The notes beneath the pieces were generated by a model, which was not told the DNA's origin, searched no databases, and saw only the letters and a program-made list of their open reading frames with translations. 64,000 bases of DNA from Marivita sp. (lineage in GTDB: Bacteria; Pseudomonadota; Alphaproteobacteria; Rhodobacterales; Rhodobacteraceae). Positions within the stretch are counted from its first letter, which is position 1. Every line of letters starts with the position of its first letter. The DNA lies in the NCBI RefSeq assembly GCF_022763305.1, contig NZ_JALEGT010000017.1, positions 1 to 64,000 of the forward strand, given 5' to 3'. This document shows positions 43,311 to 52,807 of the stretch, in pieces. Both the position numbers and the translations under genes were made by a program.

Positions 43311-44944
43311 GCCGGTGCCCCTGTCGTCTGGGTCAAGTGTTGGCGCGCCGCGCGCCGTTCGGCCTGAACATCCGGGTCGGCATCGAGACCTGCCGCCAGC
43401 AAGCGTTGCGTATAGGCTTCGCGGGGGGCCTCGAAAATCTGCCGAACGGTCCCCTGCTCGACAATTCTGCCGCGCTGCATGACCAGCACGCGGTCGGCAA
43501 AATCGCGCACGACGGGAAGATCATGGGCGATAAAGATAAACGCGATGCCCAGCCGGTCACGCAGTTCACCCAGAAGCGCGATCACCTGCGCCTGGATCGA
43601 CACATCCAACGCCGAGACCGCTTCATCGCAGATGATCAGCTCGGGTTCGAGCGCCAGTGCCCGCGCAATCGCGATGCGCTGACGTTGTCCGCCCGAGAAC
43701 TGGTGCGGATAGCGCAGCGCGTGTTCCGGCAATAGGCCTACCTGTTCCAGAAGCTCGGCCACGCGCGCGCGCCATTTCGCTTTGGGAAGGATGTCCGGAT
43801 GGATCACCCATGCCTCGGAAATGATGTCATAGATCGACATATGCGGGTTGAGCGACTGCGTCGGGTCCTGAAACACCATCTGCAATTGACGTCGCAGCTT
43901 GGCCATGTCGCGGGGGGATTTCTTTAGAATGTCCTCGCCCTTCCATGTTACAGAGCCGGCGCTTGCCGCTTCGAGGCGCAGCATCAGACGGGCAATCGTC
44001 GATTTTCCGGATCCGGATTCACCGACAACGGCAAGTGTCTCTCCGGCGTGCAGGTCGAATTCCGCGCCACGCAGCGCGTCGAAAGAGCCATAGCTCTTGG
44101 TCAGACCGCGGACTTCGAGGATCGGTTGCCGACCATTTTCGGCTGACCGCATCTCGCCTTTGCCCGGAGCAGCAGCAAGAAGCTTTTGCGTGTAAGGGTG
44201 CTGCGCGTTGTGATAGAGGTCGCGCGGGGTCCCGCTTTCGACGATCCGCCCACCTTCCATCACCACCGCCCGGTCGCAGGCTTCGGCCACCACACCAAGG
44301 TCATGAGTGATCAGCAGAAGACCCATGCCGGTTTCTTCCTGCAGTTCTTCGAGCAGAGACAGAACCTCGGCCTGCACCGTTACATCAAGCGCGGTGGTCG
44401 GCTCATCCGCGATCAGGATGTCCGGCTTCAACACCAGCGCCATAGCGATCATCAGGCGCTGACGCTGCCCGCCCGAGAACTGGTGCGGGTACTTGTGCAT
44501 TGCGGTCTTGGCATCGGGGATGCCGACACGTTGCATCAATTGCAGCGCACGGTCATACGCGTCGGTTTTCGACACGCCATGCGCCATCGCGGTTTCCGCG
44601 ATCTGCCAGCCGACCGGGTAGACCGGATTGAGATGGCCCAACGGGTCCTGAAAGATCATCGAGATCCGCTTGCCGTTGAGACGACGGCGCTCTTCGTCAG
44701 TGGCTTTCAAAAGGTCCTGTCCGTCAAACAGAATCTGCCCGCTTGTGATCTCGCCCGGGGGCGTGTCGATCAGGTTCATGATGGCCGAGGCCGAGACGGA
44801 TTTGCCTGATCCGCTTTCACCGAGAATGCCCAGTGTTTCGCCACGGTCGAGATGCCAGGAAATGCCATTGACGGCGTTGACCACACCATGTGCGGTGTGA
44901 AACCGCACAGACAGGTCACGCACTTCAAGAAGGTGGTCAGCCAC
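43307..44944 (-). CDS. Peptide/nickel-type ABC transporter ATPase, DppD-DppF fusion
   Basis: This 545-residue protein carries two complete ATPase domains. The first has Walker A GESGSGKS near 39 and signature FSGGQRQRLMIAMAL; the second has GESGSGKS near 315 and FSGGQRQRIAIARAL. A KxxHPYTQKLLAA segment between them is the usual DppD tail. It powers the importer formed by the next two genes upstream. It overlaps the dppC-like gene by eight bases. Confidence 0.93.
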   Translation of the reverse strand: MADHLLEVRDLSVRFHTAHGVVNAVNGISWHLDRGETLGILGESGSGKSVSASAIMNLIDTPPGEITSGQILFDGQDLLKATDEERRRLNGKRISMIFQDPLGHLNPVYPVGWQIAETAMAHGVSKTDAYDRALQLMQRVGIPDAKTAMHKYPHQFSGGQRQRLMIAMALVLKPDILIADEPTTALDVTVQAEVLSLLEELQEETGMGLLLITHDLGVVAEACDRAVVMEGGRIVESGTPRDLYHNAQHPYTQKLLAAAPGKGEMRSAENGRQPILEVRGLTKSYGSFDALRGAEFDLHAGETLAVVGESGSGKSTIARLMLRLEAASAGSVTWKGEDILKKSPRDMAKLRRQLQMVFQDPTQSLNPHMSIYDIISEAWVIHPDILPKAKWRARVAELLEQVGLLPEHALRYPHQFSGGQRQRIAIARALALEPELIICDEAVSALDVSIQAQVIALLGELRDRLGIAFIFIAHDLPVVRDFADRVLVMQRGRIVEQGTVRQIFEAPREAYTQRLLAAGLDADPDVQAERRAARQHLTQTTGAPA

Positions 44945-45863
44945 GGGCCTTGCCTCCGATCTCGAGCCGCCAGCGCTGCGTCGGGTTCAATGCGACCCGC
45001 ATCCAGCTGGACAGGAGGTTCAATGACATCGTTGTCAGGATGATCGCGAGCCCCGGCCAGAATGCCAGCCACCACGCGTTGGTGAGGTATTGCCGCCCCT
45101 GGCTCACCATCAGCCCCCAGGTGATCTCGGGCGGCTGGATGCCGATCCCGAGGAACGAGAGCGCCGATTCCGCCAGCATCACGAAGGCGAAATCGAGCGT
45201 CGCGATGGTCAGAAGTGTCGGCAGGATCACGGGCAGGATGTGCTTGAAGATGATCCGACTGCTGGACGCGCCCATGACGGTTGCGGCCTGTACGAACATC
45301 CGTTCGCGCACTTCGAGCACCTCGGCCCGTGTGGTCCGCAGGTAGATCGGGATGCGTGTGATCGCAAGGACCAGAACGAGGTTGGCGATGGACGGCGCCA
45401 GCACGTATAGCACGATCACCGCCAGAAGGAGCGAGGGGAACGACATGATCACATCCGCCAACCGCATGATGACCTCGCCAGTCCAGCGCCCGGCATAGCC
45501 TGCGATCAGGCCCAGGGTCGAACCGATCAGAAGGGACGCCACAACGGCGCTTGCGGCAATCACCATGGTGTTCTGCGCCGCGACAATGATCCGGGCCAGC
45601 AGAGGACGGCCCAGCGCGTCGCCGCCCAGAATGAAGAAGAACCCGCGATCCATCTGGAAGGGGGGCGCGTTCCGGGCGCGCAGGTTGGCGCCCGAGGCCA
45701 TGTCCTCAAGGAACATCGGCCCGAAGACCGCACAGAGCGCAACGATGATCAGAAAGATCGCGGCCATGAAGGCCAGCTTGTCGGCCCAAAGCATGCGCAG
45801 GACCATGCGTGGGCCGATGCGGCCGGGCGCTTTGACATCCACAGGGGTGGCTGCGTCGCTCAT
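44937..45863 (-). CDS. Peptide/nickel-type ABC transporter permease (DppC)
   Basis: This 308-residue membrane protein has an N-terminal segment (about 34-54), a domain opening with LGGDALGRPLLARIIVAA, and the EAA-like loop AATVMGASSSRIIFKHILPVILP. It pairs with the DppB subunit. I chose the ATG at 45863 because a GAGG site precedes it; the open frame extends 11 codons further. Confidence 0.92.
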   Translation of the reverse strand: MSDAATPVDVKAPGRIGPRMVLRMLWADKLAFMAAIFLIIVALCAVFGPMFLEDMASGANLRARNAPPFQMDRGFFFILGGDALGRPLLARIIVAAQNTMVIAASAVVASLLIGSTLGLIAGYAGRWTGEVIMRLADVIMSFPSLLLAVIVLYVLAPSIANLVLVLAITRIPIYLRTTRAEVLEVRERMFVQAATVMGASSSRIIFKHILPVILPTLLTIATLDFAFVMLAESALSFLGIGIQPPEITWGLMVSQGRQYLTNAWWLAFWPGLAIILTTMSLNLLSSWMRVALNPTQRWRLEIGGKARG

Positions 45864-45873
45864 GGGTACGTCC

Positions 45874-46788
45874 TCACGATCTGATCCGGGGATCAAGCAG
45901 CGCGTAGGCGATGTCGATCAGGATGTTCATGATGAAAATGGCAATCGCAGTCACCATGATGGAGGCGAGGATCACGTTGAAATCGCGCTGCAGGATGGAA
46001 TCGATCATCAGTTTGCCGACCCCCGGAAAGCCGAAGATCGTTTCAACCACGACAGCGCCGTTAAGAAGTGCCGCCGCCTGATCGCCGATCACGGTGATGA
46101 CGGGAAGCATGGCATTGCGCAGCGTGTGAACAAAGATGATGGGCCGGTTGCGGACGCCCTTCGCCCTTGCGGTCTTGACATAGGCCGCGCCAAGCGCCGT
46201 GATCATCGATCCGCGCACGATCTGCAGGATCAGACCGAAGGGTCGGATGAACAGAACCGAAATCGGCAGAACCCAATGCCAGATAGTCCCCGTGCCAGAG
46301 GTTGGCAGCCAGCCGAAGCTGACCGAAAACACGACGATGCCGACAATGGCGATCCAGAAGTCGGGTGCCGATGCGCCGATCAGGGACAGCACGGATGCAA
46401 ATCGGTCGAAGGGTTTGCCAACATTGAAAGCCGCGATGGAGCCCACGACAATGGCTGCGACGGTGACCAGCAGCATGGTGATGAGCGCCAGCCATAGAGT
46501 CCAGACAAAGGCTTCCAGAACCACTTCGAGCGCCGGACGCGCCTTGCGCAGGCTGTCACCGAAATCAAGCTGGACCAGATCGACCAGATAGCGGCCGAAC
46601 TGGGTCAGGACCGGATCGTTCAGTCCGTGAATTTCGCGGAAGTTGTTGCGCATCTCATCCGAGGCATCGACCGGCAGGTAAAGCGTTGCCGGGTCGCCGG
46701 TGAGGCGCGACAGGAAGAACACCAGAACGATCAACACGAAGAGCGATACAAAGCTCGACAGCGCGCGTTTTCCCAACATTGATCTCAT
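45874..46788 (-). CDS. Peptide/nickel-type ABC transporter permease (DppB)
   Basis: This 304-residue membrane protein begins with the single N-terminal segment and the SRLTGDPATLYLP stretch of DppB permeases, followed by a periplasmic loop and five more segments. The EAA loop reads VKTARAKGVRNRPIIFVHTLRNAMLP. The ATG at 46788 gives the usual MRSMLGKR opening; an upstream in-frame TTG lies in the hairpin region and is unlikely. Confidence 0.92.
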   Translation of the reverse strand: MRSMLGKRALSSFVSLFVLIVLVFFLSRLTGDPATLYLPVDASDEMRNNFREIHGLNDPVLTQFGRYLVDLVQLDFGDSLRKARPALEVVLEAFVWTLWLALITMLLVTVAAIVVGSIAAFNVGKPFDRFASVLSLIGASAPDFWIAIVGIVVFSVSFGWLPTSGTGTIWHWVLPISVLFIRPFGLILQIVRGSMITALGAAYVKTARAKGVRNRPIIFVHTLRNAMLPVITVIGDQAAALLNGAVVVETIFGFPGVGKLMIDSILQRDFNVILASIMVTAIAIFIMNILIDIAYALLDPRIRS

Positions 46789-46811
46789 GTCTGGTGCTCC
46801 GGTCAAAAAGG

Positions 46812-46841
46812 ACCACGCGCAGAGCAAGCTCCGCGCGTGGT
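46812..46841 (-). terminator. Intra-operon terminator after the binding-protein gene
   Basis: ACCACGCGC and GCGCGTGGT form a perfect nine-base stem with a 12-base loop. On the minus strand it is followed by CCTTTTTGACC, giving a real T run. It sits between the binding-protein stop and the dppB start, the usual place for partial termination that raises binding-protein level. Confidence 0.75.
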
Positions 46842-46855
46842 ACGAATAGGCGGGA

Positions 46856-48352
46856 TTACTTCAGGCCGATTTCAGCCAGCTGAAGTTGGCTGTTGGTCGC
46901 GATGGTCGGCGTGAAGTCGACATCGCCGCCAACGCGGGCATGGCCCACCATGTGGAACAGCAGAACATCCGCGATCACGTCGTCATGCAGATAGGCAAAC
47001 AGTTCCGACCACAGTGCCTCACGCTCTTCGCCGGTTGCAGCTGTGGCGCGGTCGATCAGATCATCGACCTTGCTGTCAGCAATACCCGACTGACGGCCGT
47101 CGGAATGGTACTTGAAGTACATCGAGAAGACCGGGTCGCCACGCGAATTGTCATGCTGGGCGCCCACGAGGATCGGCTGATCCTGAACATAGGGCTTCGA
47201 GTAGTACTGCTCGTGCTCGGCGACTTCGACCATCTGAAGACGCACGTTGAAACCGGCATCGGACAGCATGGATTGGATCGCCTCGTAGGTCTCGGTTGCG
47301 CCCGGGAAATTCGCGGTGCGGCCGACCAGTAGGATCTCGGTATCCACCGGCACCCCATCCGCCTTGGCTGCGGCCAGCAGTTCCTTGGCGCGGTCCACGT
47401 CATAGCCGAACGGCTCGACATTCGCGTTCCAGCCCAGCGTTGTCGGCGGGGTCATCGCTGTCGCGAGCTCTGTGCCTTCTGACAGGATGGTACCCACAAA
47501 TGCCTCGCGATCAATCGCGAGGTTCAGCGCCTCACGCACGCGGATGTCGTTGAGCGGCGCCATGGAGTGGTCGACACGGAGATAGGTGGTTTCCGAGTTC
47601 GGATAGGCCACATCCATATCGGTCGTGGCATCAATGGCCGAAATCGACGGCGCGATGTCCGCCTCGCCTGCAGCCACCATCGCGGCGCGCACCGAGGGAT
47701 CGGCACGGAAGACATAGGTTGCTGTGGCGACTTCGGGCTGGTCGCCCCAGTAGTCGGCACGGCGCTCGAGGGTGATGCTTTGACCCGGAGCCCAGTTTGA
47801 CAGAACGTACGGGCCGGTTCCAACCGGTTCACGTGTGAACTCGATCGCGGTTTCTGACGGAACGATTGTCAGCAGGGACATCAGCAGCGGCAGAATCGGC
47901 TGCGCCGGTTCAGTTGTAAAGTCGATGGTGTTTGCATCGACGACCCTGGGCGTGATCGAGATGCCTTCATAGTAGCGCGAAATCTCGCATGTGATCTGAT
48001 CGCTGCCAGCACGCTCGAACGAGTGCTTTACATCTTCGGCATCGAAGCTCGATCCGTCAGAGAAGGTCACACCCTGGCGCAGGTTGAACCGCCATGTGTT
48101 GTCATCGACCAGTTCCCAGCTTTCTGCGAGACGTGGCTTGAGACCTTCGTCACCGCGCACATCAAGCTCGGTGAGTGTTTCGCTGATGTTTCCCAGAACA
48201 ATGCGCCCGATATTCGACCGGGTCGCCATGCAGGGCTCGACCAGATCGGGTTCTTCTCCAAGAACGATGGTCACACCCGCGTCCTGAGCGAATGCAGGGG
48301 TCAGCGCCGTCGTCGCAGCGAACAGGCCCCCAAGAATGAATGACTTTTTCAT
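46856..48352 (-). CDS. Peptide/nickel-type ABC transporter substrate-binding protein
   Basis: This 498-residue periplasmic protein of the SBP_bac_5 family has a signal peptide ending PAFA (about residue 22). The family segments ISETLTELD, WRFNLRQGVTFSDGSSFDAEDV, GTGPYVLSNW and NDIRVREALNLAIDREA are visible. Ligands in this family range from peptides to glycosides and metals. A GGAGGAAAC site precedes the ATG. It is the first gene of the operon that ends with DUF475 and GntR, and faces the sialidase-like gene. Confidence 0.92.
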   Translation of the reverse strand: MKKSFILGGLFAATTALTPAFAQDAGVTIVLGEEPDLVEPCMATRSNIGRIVLGNISETLTELDVRGDEGLKPRLAESWELVDDNTWRFNLRQGVTFSDGSSFDAEDVKHSFERAGSDQITCEISRYYEGISITPRVVDANTIDFTTEPAQPILPLLMSLLTIVPSETAIEFTREPVGTGPYVLSNWAPGQSITLERRADYWGDQPEVATATYVFRADPSVRAAMVAAGEADIAPSISAIDATTDMDVAYPNSETTYLRVDHSMAPLNDIRVREALNLAIDREAFVGTILSEGTELATAMTPPTTLGWNANVEPFGYDVDRAKELLAAAKADGVPVDTEILLVGRTANFPGATETYEAIQSMLSDAGFNVRLQMVEVAEHEQYYSKPYVQDQPILVGAQHDNSRGDPVFSMYFKYHSDGRQSGIADSKVDDLIDRATAATGEEREALWSELFAYLHDDVIADVLLFHMVGHARVGGDVDFTPTIATNSQLQLAEIGLK

Positions 48353-48675
48353 GTTTCCTCCCATTTGAGGCACCTTGCCTCGATAGCAACCGGAACAGCG
48401 CAGGGCCCTGACCGGCCACGAGCGCCGTTGCCGCACAAGATCGACGAGCATAACGCCCCCGACGACAGCAGCGCCATATTGGTAAACTTGAAAATATGTG
48501 TCAACTGGAACTTCTTGTTTTGATATTTATCATGTAATTACAATAATTTGATGACATTTTTTCTTGTCATTGCACCGACAATTCCCCGACCTAACCCCGA
48601 TCAACAAACAAACTTGACAACTTGTAAGCTATCAATCACGGTCCAACGCCATGACGAAACCGGGAGGAACCGCGG
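48353..48675. promoter_or_regulatory. 323-bp divergent control region, AT-rich, with an inverted repeat
   Basis: This region separates the divergent binding-protein and sialidase-like genes and is much richer in A and T than the genes around it. ATGACA-N8-TGTCAT at 48551-48570 is a perfect six-base inverted repeat and a candidate operator. ACTTGACAACTTG near 48612 gives a short direct repeat. I see no gene in it. Confidence 0.5.
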
Positions 48676-49851
48676 ATGACGCCGGATGAGATTGCCGCTG
48701 GCATGGATGGCACGCTCGCACCACGCGATGACGGGCATTGGGCGATTCTGCCGGCCGAAACAATCCAGAACCATGCCGCATTCCTGTCCCGCCTGCCCGA
48801 CGGCGCACTGGTCTGCGCGTGGTTCGGCGGGACGCTTGAAGGCAAATCCGACATCTCGATTTACGCAACGGTTCTCGACGAAGGTGCTGACCGCTGGGGG
48901 CCGGTCTCGCGCCTGACCGCCGATCCGAACCGGTCAGAGCAGAATCCGGTGCTCTTTTCCGCACCAGACGGCACGGTCTGGCTGTTCAACACGGCGCAGC
49001 CAGCTGGCAACCAGGACGAAGCACGCGTCTACATGCGCAAGATCACGCGGGACGGGGCGGCTTTGGTCGCAGGTGAGGGCCGCGATACCGGGCTGCCCAA
49101 TGGCACGTTCATCCGCGCGCGCCCGTTCCTGCGCGACGATGGCGCATGGGTGCTGCCACTGTTCCGCTGCAACCCGCGGGACGGCATTCGCTGGACTGGT
49201 GCGTTCGACACGGCGGCCATCGCGGTCAGCACGGATGGCGGCCAAAGCTGGGCCGTCACGGATGTCCCGCAATCCCCTGGCTGCGTGCACATGACTCCGG
49301 TCACCACCCAGGATGGCATGGCAGCATTTTACCGACGCCGACAATCGGATCACGTGCACCGTTCGGAAAGCCATGATGGCGGTCGCACCTGGAGCGCGCC
49401 CGTCCCCACGGATGTGCCAAACAACAACAGCTCCATCGGGGTCGCGGCATTGACCGCATCGGTGCTTGGCATGGTCTGCAATCCGACCTCGGCGGCAACC
49501 TCCACATCGCGGCGCGCGTCGCTTTATGACGAGCTTGAGGAACAGGATGATCGCCCCGAGGCGGAAGATGGCTGCACGCCCATCTGGGGCGTCGAAAGGG
49601 CACCGTTGTCGCTGTGTCTATCCACCGATGGCGGCAAGACTTTCCCTGTCCGCTATGTCGTCGAAACCAGCCCCGGCACATGCCTGTCCAACAACTCGAT
49701 TGATGGCAAGAACAAGGAATTGTCTTACCCGGTTCTGCTGCCTCGCGCCGATGGAGGTCTTGATATCGCCTATACCCTTTACCGTCGGGCTATCCGGCAT
49801 GTGCGCCTCAATGCCGAGACCGTTGCCCGGCTTGTCGCGCAAATCACCTGA
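48676..49851 (+). CDS. Sialidase-like BNR-repeat protein, cytoplasmic
   Basis: This 391-residue beta-propeller protein has Asp-box repeats STDGGQSW (near 179), SHDGGRTW (near 233) and STDGGKTF (near 316), plus an early RLPDGALVCAWFGGTLEGKSDI segment. Such proteins hydrolyse terminal sugars or act as related glycan enzymes. There is no signal peptide, so it acts inside the cell on an imported compound. The neighbouring ABC importer (divergent), alcohol dehydrogenase and acid-sugar genes support that. A GGGAGGAACC site precedes the ATG. Actual sialidase activity is unproven. Confidence 0.8.
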   Translation: MTPDEIAAGMDGTLAPRDDGHWAILPAETIQNHAAFLSRLPDGALVCAWFGGTLEGKSDISIYATVLDEGADRWGPVSRLTADPNRSEQNPVLFSAPDGTVWLFNTAQPAGNQDEARVYMRKITRDGAALVAGEGRDTGLPNGTFIRARPFLRDDGAWVLPLFRCNPRDGIRWTGAFDTAAIAVSTDGGQSWAVTDVPQSPGCVHMTPVTTQDGMAAFYRRRQSDHVHRSESHDGGRTWSAPVPTDVPNNNSSIGVAALTASVLGMVCNPTSAATSTSRRASLYDELEEQDDRPEAEDGCTPIWGVERAPLSLCLSTDGGKTFPVRYVVETSPGTCLSNNSIDGKNKELSYPVLLPRADGGLDIAYTLYRRAIRHVRLNAETVARLVAQIT

Positions 49852-49863
49852 AAGGAACGCCGC

Positions 49864-50988
49864 ATGTCCACCATGGATCGCCTCATCACAATCCATCAAC
49901 CGAAGCGGCTGGAAATCGGTGTCGGCGCCGCAGCGCGCGTGGGCGATCTCGCTGTCGGTGCGACACGCCCGGTGGTGATCGCGTCCGGCCCCACGCGTCA
50001 ATATGTTGACCGGCTGGGACTCTCGGGCGACGTGCTTGTGATCGACGATGTCCCGCCCGAACCGGACATCCCCGCGTTTGAGGCCGTTCTCGAGGCGACA
50101 CGCGCCCACGAGCCCGATCTTGTCGTCGGGCTTGGCGGCGGATCGGTTCTGGATATCGCCAAGCTTGTCGCGGCGCTGTGGAACGCAGATCAAGCGCTGC
50201 GCGATGTTGCCGGACCGAACAAGGTTTCGGGTCGCACAACGCGGCTGTTCCAGGTCGCGACAACCGCCGGGACAGGGTCCGAAGCCGGAATTCGCGCGCT
50301 TGTGACGGACCCTGACACAAAATCCAAGGTGGCCGTCGAAAGCCCGCACCTCATCGCGGATCTCGCAGTGCTGGATCCCGAGCTGACCTATTCCGTTCCA
50401 CCTGCGGTCACCGCCGCCACGGGCGTTGATGCGATGGCGCATTGCGTCGAAGCCTTTACCAATATCAAGGCGCATGACCTGATCGACGGCTATGCGCGTA
50501 TGGGTTTTTCACTGGTGGGCAAGTACCTCAGGCGCGCAGTGGAGGATGGCACCGATAGCGAGGCCCGTGCGGGTATGATGCTCGCATCCTACTACGGCGG
50601 CATATGCCTTGGGCCGGTCAACACGGCTGCGGGACATGCACTTGCCTATCCGCTTGGCACCCGCCTGTCGCTGCCGCACGGTCTGGCGAATGCGATCATC
50701 TTCCCGCATGTACTGGCCTATAACCTGCCGGTGGCGCCTGAAAAGACCGCCGAGGTGGCTGATGCCCTTGGCCTCAAGAACGCGGGCAGCCAGGATGCGC
50801 TCAAGGCGGCAGCGTTCGAGTTCTGCCGTAGTCTGGGAATCGAGATGAAACTGAAGGCACATGGCGCGGACGTGGACGCGCTTGCCGGTTGGGCCGACGA
50901 GGCCCACGCAATCCGGAGACTGATGGACAACAATCCGCGCGACCTGGCGGTGTCCGACGTTCTGGCAATCTACCAGGATGCGTACTGA
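49864..50988 (+). CDS. Iron-containing alcohol dehydrogenase
   Basis: This 374-residue group III alcohol dehydrogenase has the cofactor segment GLGGGSVLDIAK near 95 and metal-binding residues Asp in IADLAVLDPE, His in GVDAMAHCVEAF, His in LSLPHGLANAIIFPH and a later His in WADEAHAIRR. It reduces an aldehyde or oxidises an alcohol with NAD(P). It follows the sialidase-like gene by 12 bases. The substrate is unknown; a short hydroxy-aldehyde from the acid-sugar path is plausible. Confidence 0.9.
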   Translation: MSTMDRLITIHQPKRLEIGVGAAARVGDLAVGATRPVVIASGPTRQYVDRLGLSGDVLVIDDVPPEPDIPAFEAVLEATRAHEPDLVVGLGGGSVLDIAKLVAALWNADQALRDVAGPNKVSGRTTRLFQVATTAGTGSEAGIRALVTDPDTKSKVAVESPHLIADLAVLDPELTYSVPPAVTAATGVDAMAHCVEAFTNIKAHDLIDGYARMGFSLVGKYLRRAVEDGTDSEARAGMMLASYYGGICLGPVNTAAGHALAYPLGTRLSLPHGLANAIIFPHVLAYNLPVAPEKTAEVADALGLKNAGSQDALKAAAFEFCRSLGIEMKLKAHGADVDALAGWADEAHAIRRLMDNNPRDLAVSDVLAIYQDAY

Positions 50989-51009
50989 GCTGATTGACTG
51001 AGACCGCGT

Positions 51010-51030
51010 CCGAGGCCACTCAGGCCTCGG
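51010..51030. terminator. Two-way hairpin overlapping the GntR stop codon
   Basis: CCGAGGCC and GGCCTCGG pair perfectly around ACTCA, between the convergent alcohol dehydrogenase and GntR genes. The loop contains the complement of the GntR stop codon, so the stem starts inside that gene. T-run support is weak on both strands. Confidence 0.55.
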
Positions 51031-51757
51031 GCATCGACAGGTCGAGCATCCCTGCCCCGAAGAGGCGCTCTCGCGAGTGGACAATATGGACGCGCATCGC
51101 ATTGCGCGCGCGCTCCGAGTCCCCCTCGACAATGGAATTGTAGATCTCGCGATGTTCTTCGAGCACGCGCTCCAGCGCGGTGGCTCCGTCGGACATCAGC
51201 GCATCGCCGTGCATCTTCATCCCGACATAGATATGCGCCCGCAGCGCCTTGAGTGTTTCGGCGTAGTATTGATTGTTCGACGCCCGGGCGATGGCAAGGT
51301 GGAACGCGAAATCCGCATCCTCCCGGTGCAGCCGCGACCCAGTCGCGTCAGACAGCAGGTCCAATGCCTGGGACATCTCGTCAAGAATGTCCTGATTGCG
51401 CCGCTGACAGGCGAGCCCGGCCCCGTCGACCTCGACTGTCAGGCGGAATTCGTAACAGCGCTGAATATCCGCAATGGTCTCGACCGGGGTATAGCCCAGC
51501 GCCGTCTCGCGGGACATTCGGACAAAATTGCCAGCACCCTGACGGGACACGATCAACCCGTCCTCGCGCAGTTGCTCAAGCGCGGCGCGCAGCACCGGAC
51601 GGGACACACCGAACTGAACCGACAGATCCTTTTCAGCCGGGAGCTTTTCGTTTGCCCCGTAATGCCCCCGCGTGATGCGGCTTTTGAGGGATTGATAGAT
51701 TTTCTCGGACAATGGAGGGCGGCCGTTCCGCACGGGTTCTTGCGCCTGTTGTGTCAT
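51020..51757 (-). CDS. GntR-family regulator, FCD subfamily, of the acid-sugar module
   Basis: This 245-residue regulator has a winged HTH (about 20-85; LSVQFGVSRPVLRAALEQLREDGLIVSRQG) and an FCD domain with DADFAFHLAIARAS and LEEHREIYNSI. The ATG at 51757 gives the usual opening; the frame continues upstream without family sequence. It lies 11 bases after the kinase gene and shares its direction. The TTACCTAT motifs in the kinase/pdxA region are its likely targets. Confidence 0.9.
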   Translation of the reverse strand: MTQQAQEPVRNGRPPLSEKIYQSLKSRITRGHYGANEKLPAEKDLSVQFGVSRPVLRAALEQLREDGLIVSRQGAGNFVRMSRETALGYTPVETIADIQRCYEFRLTVEVDGAGLACQRRNQDILDEMSQALDLLSDATGSRLHREDADFAFHLAIARASNNQYYAETLKALRAHIYVGMKMHGDALMSDGATALERVLEEHREIYNSIVEGDSERARNAMRVHIVHSRERLFGAGMLDLSMPEA

Positions 51758-51768
51758 GTTCGCCTCTT

Positions 51769-52806
51769 TCACACCCTGCCCCCCGTCTCTTTGACGATAT
51801 CCGCCAATAGGTCTGCCGCACCGAAACCGCCGGACTTTGTCACAATCTGTATCTGCCCCCATCCAAGGTCCGCCTCGCAGACCGGCAGTCCGGGCCGAAG
51901 TTCCGCCTTCACTCGTAAACTGTTGAGCCCGAACTGGTCCAGACAAGCCTGCGCCGTTTCCCCTCCGCAGATCAGAAGCGCGGCAGGCTGGCAACGTCTG
52001 GCCAACTTTGCCGCGCCTTCCGCAAAACGCTCTGCCACGATCGGCCCGGACAAGTTGGCGCCTCCGTCGGTCAGGTCCAGTAAGGTTGTGGCACTCTGTG
52101 GTGTGGTGTCCGGCACCATGCCATCCGGCGCAGATACGATGGCACTGATATCCTTAAGTGCTTCAACCTGGGCAAGTGTCACCGGGTCGCGCGAGCCGTT
52201 GAGGATCAGGATCGGTTCCTTCAGGCTGGCGGAGGCCGGGGCAGCAACACCGAGCGACCGGGCGAGCGCAAAAGACAGCCCACGCGCACCGATCCACAAG
52301 GTGTCTGACACGGAACCCACACAAAGCGCATCGAGGTCTTCGTCCGAATGGACATCAGGGACTTCGACAGGATGATCGAAGCACGCAGCAACGGGGATCG
52401 GGGTGGCGACACCGGAACCGGACAGGGCACCCCTTTCAACCCTGCGCCCCATGCCGGGAATGGCGGGGCACGCAAGGCTCCGGGACCGCCCTGCCCATTC
52501 TGCCAAAGCGGCTGTTTCGATCCCGACATTGCCTTTCAGGCGTGAATCCACCTTCTTGAACACCAAAGAGATGTGGGCAGGGTCGAGGTGCGCCAGGGCC
52601 GCTGCGATACGTTCCGCCGCCCGTTCAGGTGCGATTTCGCGGCTGGATGTATTGACGGACAGCACATCGGGCCGCTGATCCAGCGCCACAGGGATCGCGT
52701 CGGCGCTGCGCGCGACGAGCACGGTCACGTCTGGATCGGCAAACCCGACCGCAGAGTCGAGCGCACCCGTCAGATCATCGGCAAGAATCAACGACGTGAT
52801 TGGCAT
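51769..52806 (-). CDS. Four-carbon acid sugar kinase family protein (DUF1537)
   Basis: This 345-residue kinase has the N-terminal ADDLTGALDSAVGF motif, FKKVDSRLKGNVG (near 84) and the C-terminal GGETA ... TKSGGFGAAD nucleotide motifs. Family members phosphorylate D-threonate, L-threonate, D-erythronate and similar acids at C4. It is divergent from a PdxA2-like gene, the partner that oxidises and decarboxylates the phosphorylated acid to dihydroxyacetone phosphate. At 345 residues it is shorter than most members (about 400-430). Confidence 0.9.
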   Translation of the reverse strand: MPITSLILADDLTGALDSAVGFADPDVTVLVARSADAIPVALDQRPDVLSVNTSSREIAPERAAERIAAALAHLDPAHISLVFKKVDSRLKGNVGIETAALAEWAGRSRSLACPAIPGMGRRVERGALSGSGVATPIPVAACFDHPVEVPDVHSDEDLDALCVGSVSDTLWIGARGLSFALARSLGVAAPASASLKEPILILNGSRDPVTLAQVEALKDISAIVSAPDGMVPDTTPQSATTLLDLTDGGANLSGPIVAERFAEGAAKLARRCQPAALLICGGETAQACLDQFGLNSLRVKAELRPGLPVCEADLGWGQIQIVTKSGGFGAADLLADIVKETGGRV

Positions 52807-52807
52807 G

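Noticed and set aside
42267-43367. 366-codon plus-strand open frame rich in His, Asp and Arg
   Set aside because: It is the shadow of the DUF475 membrane protein; the composition reflects the complement of hydrophobic codons.
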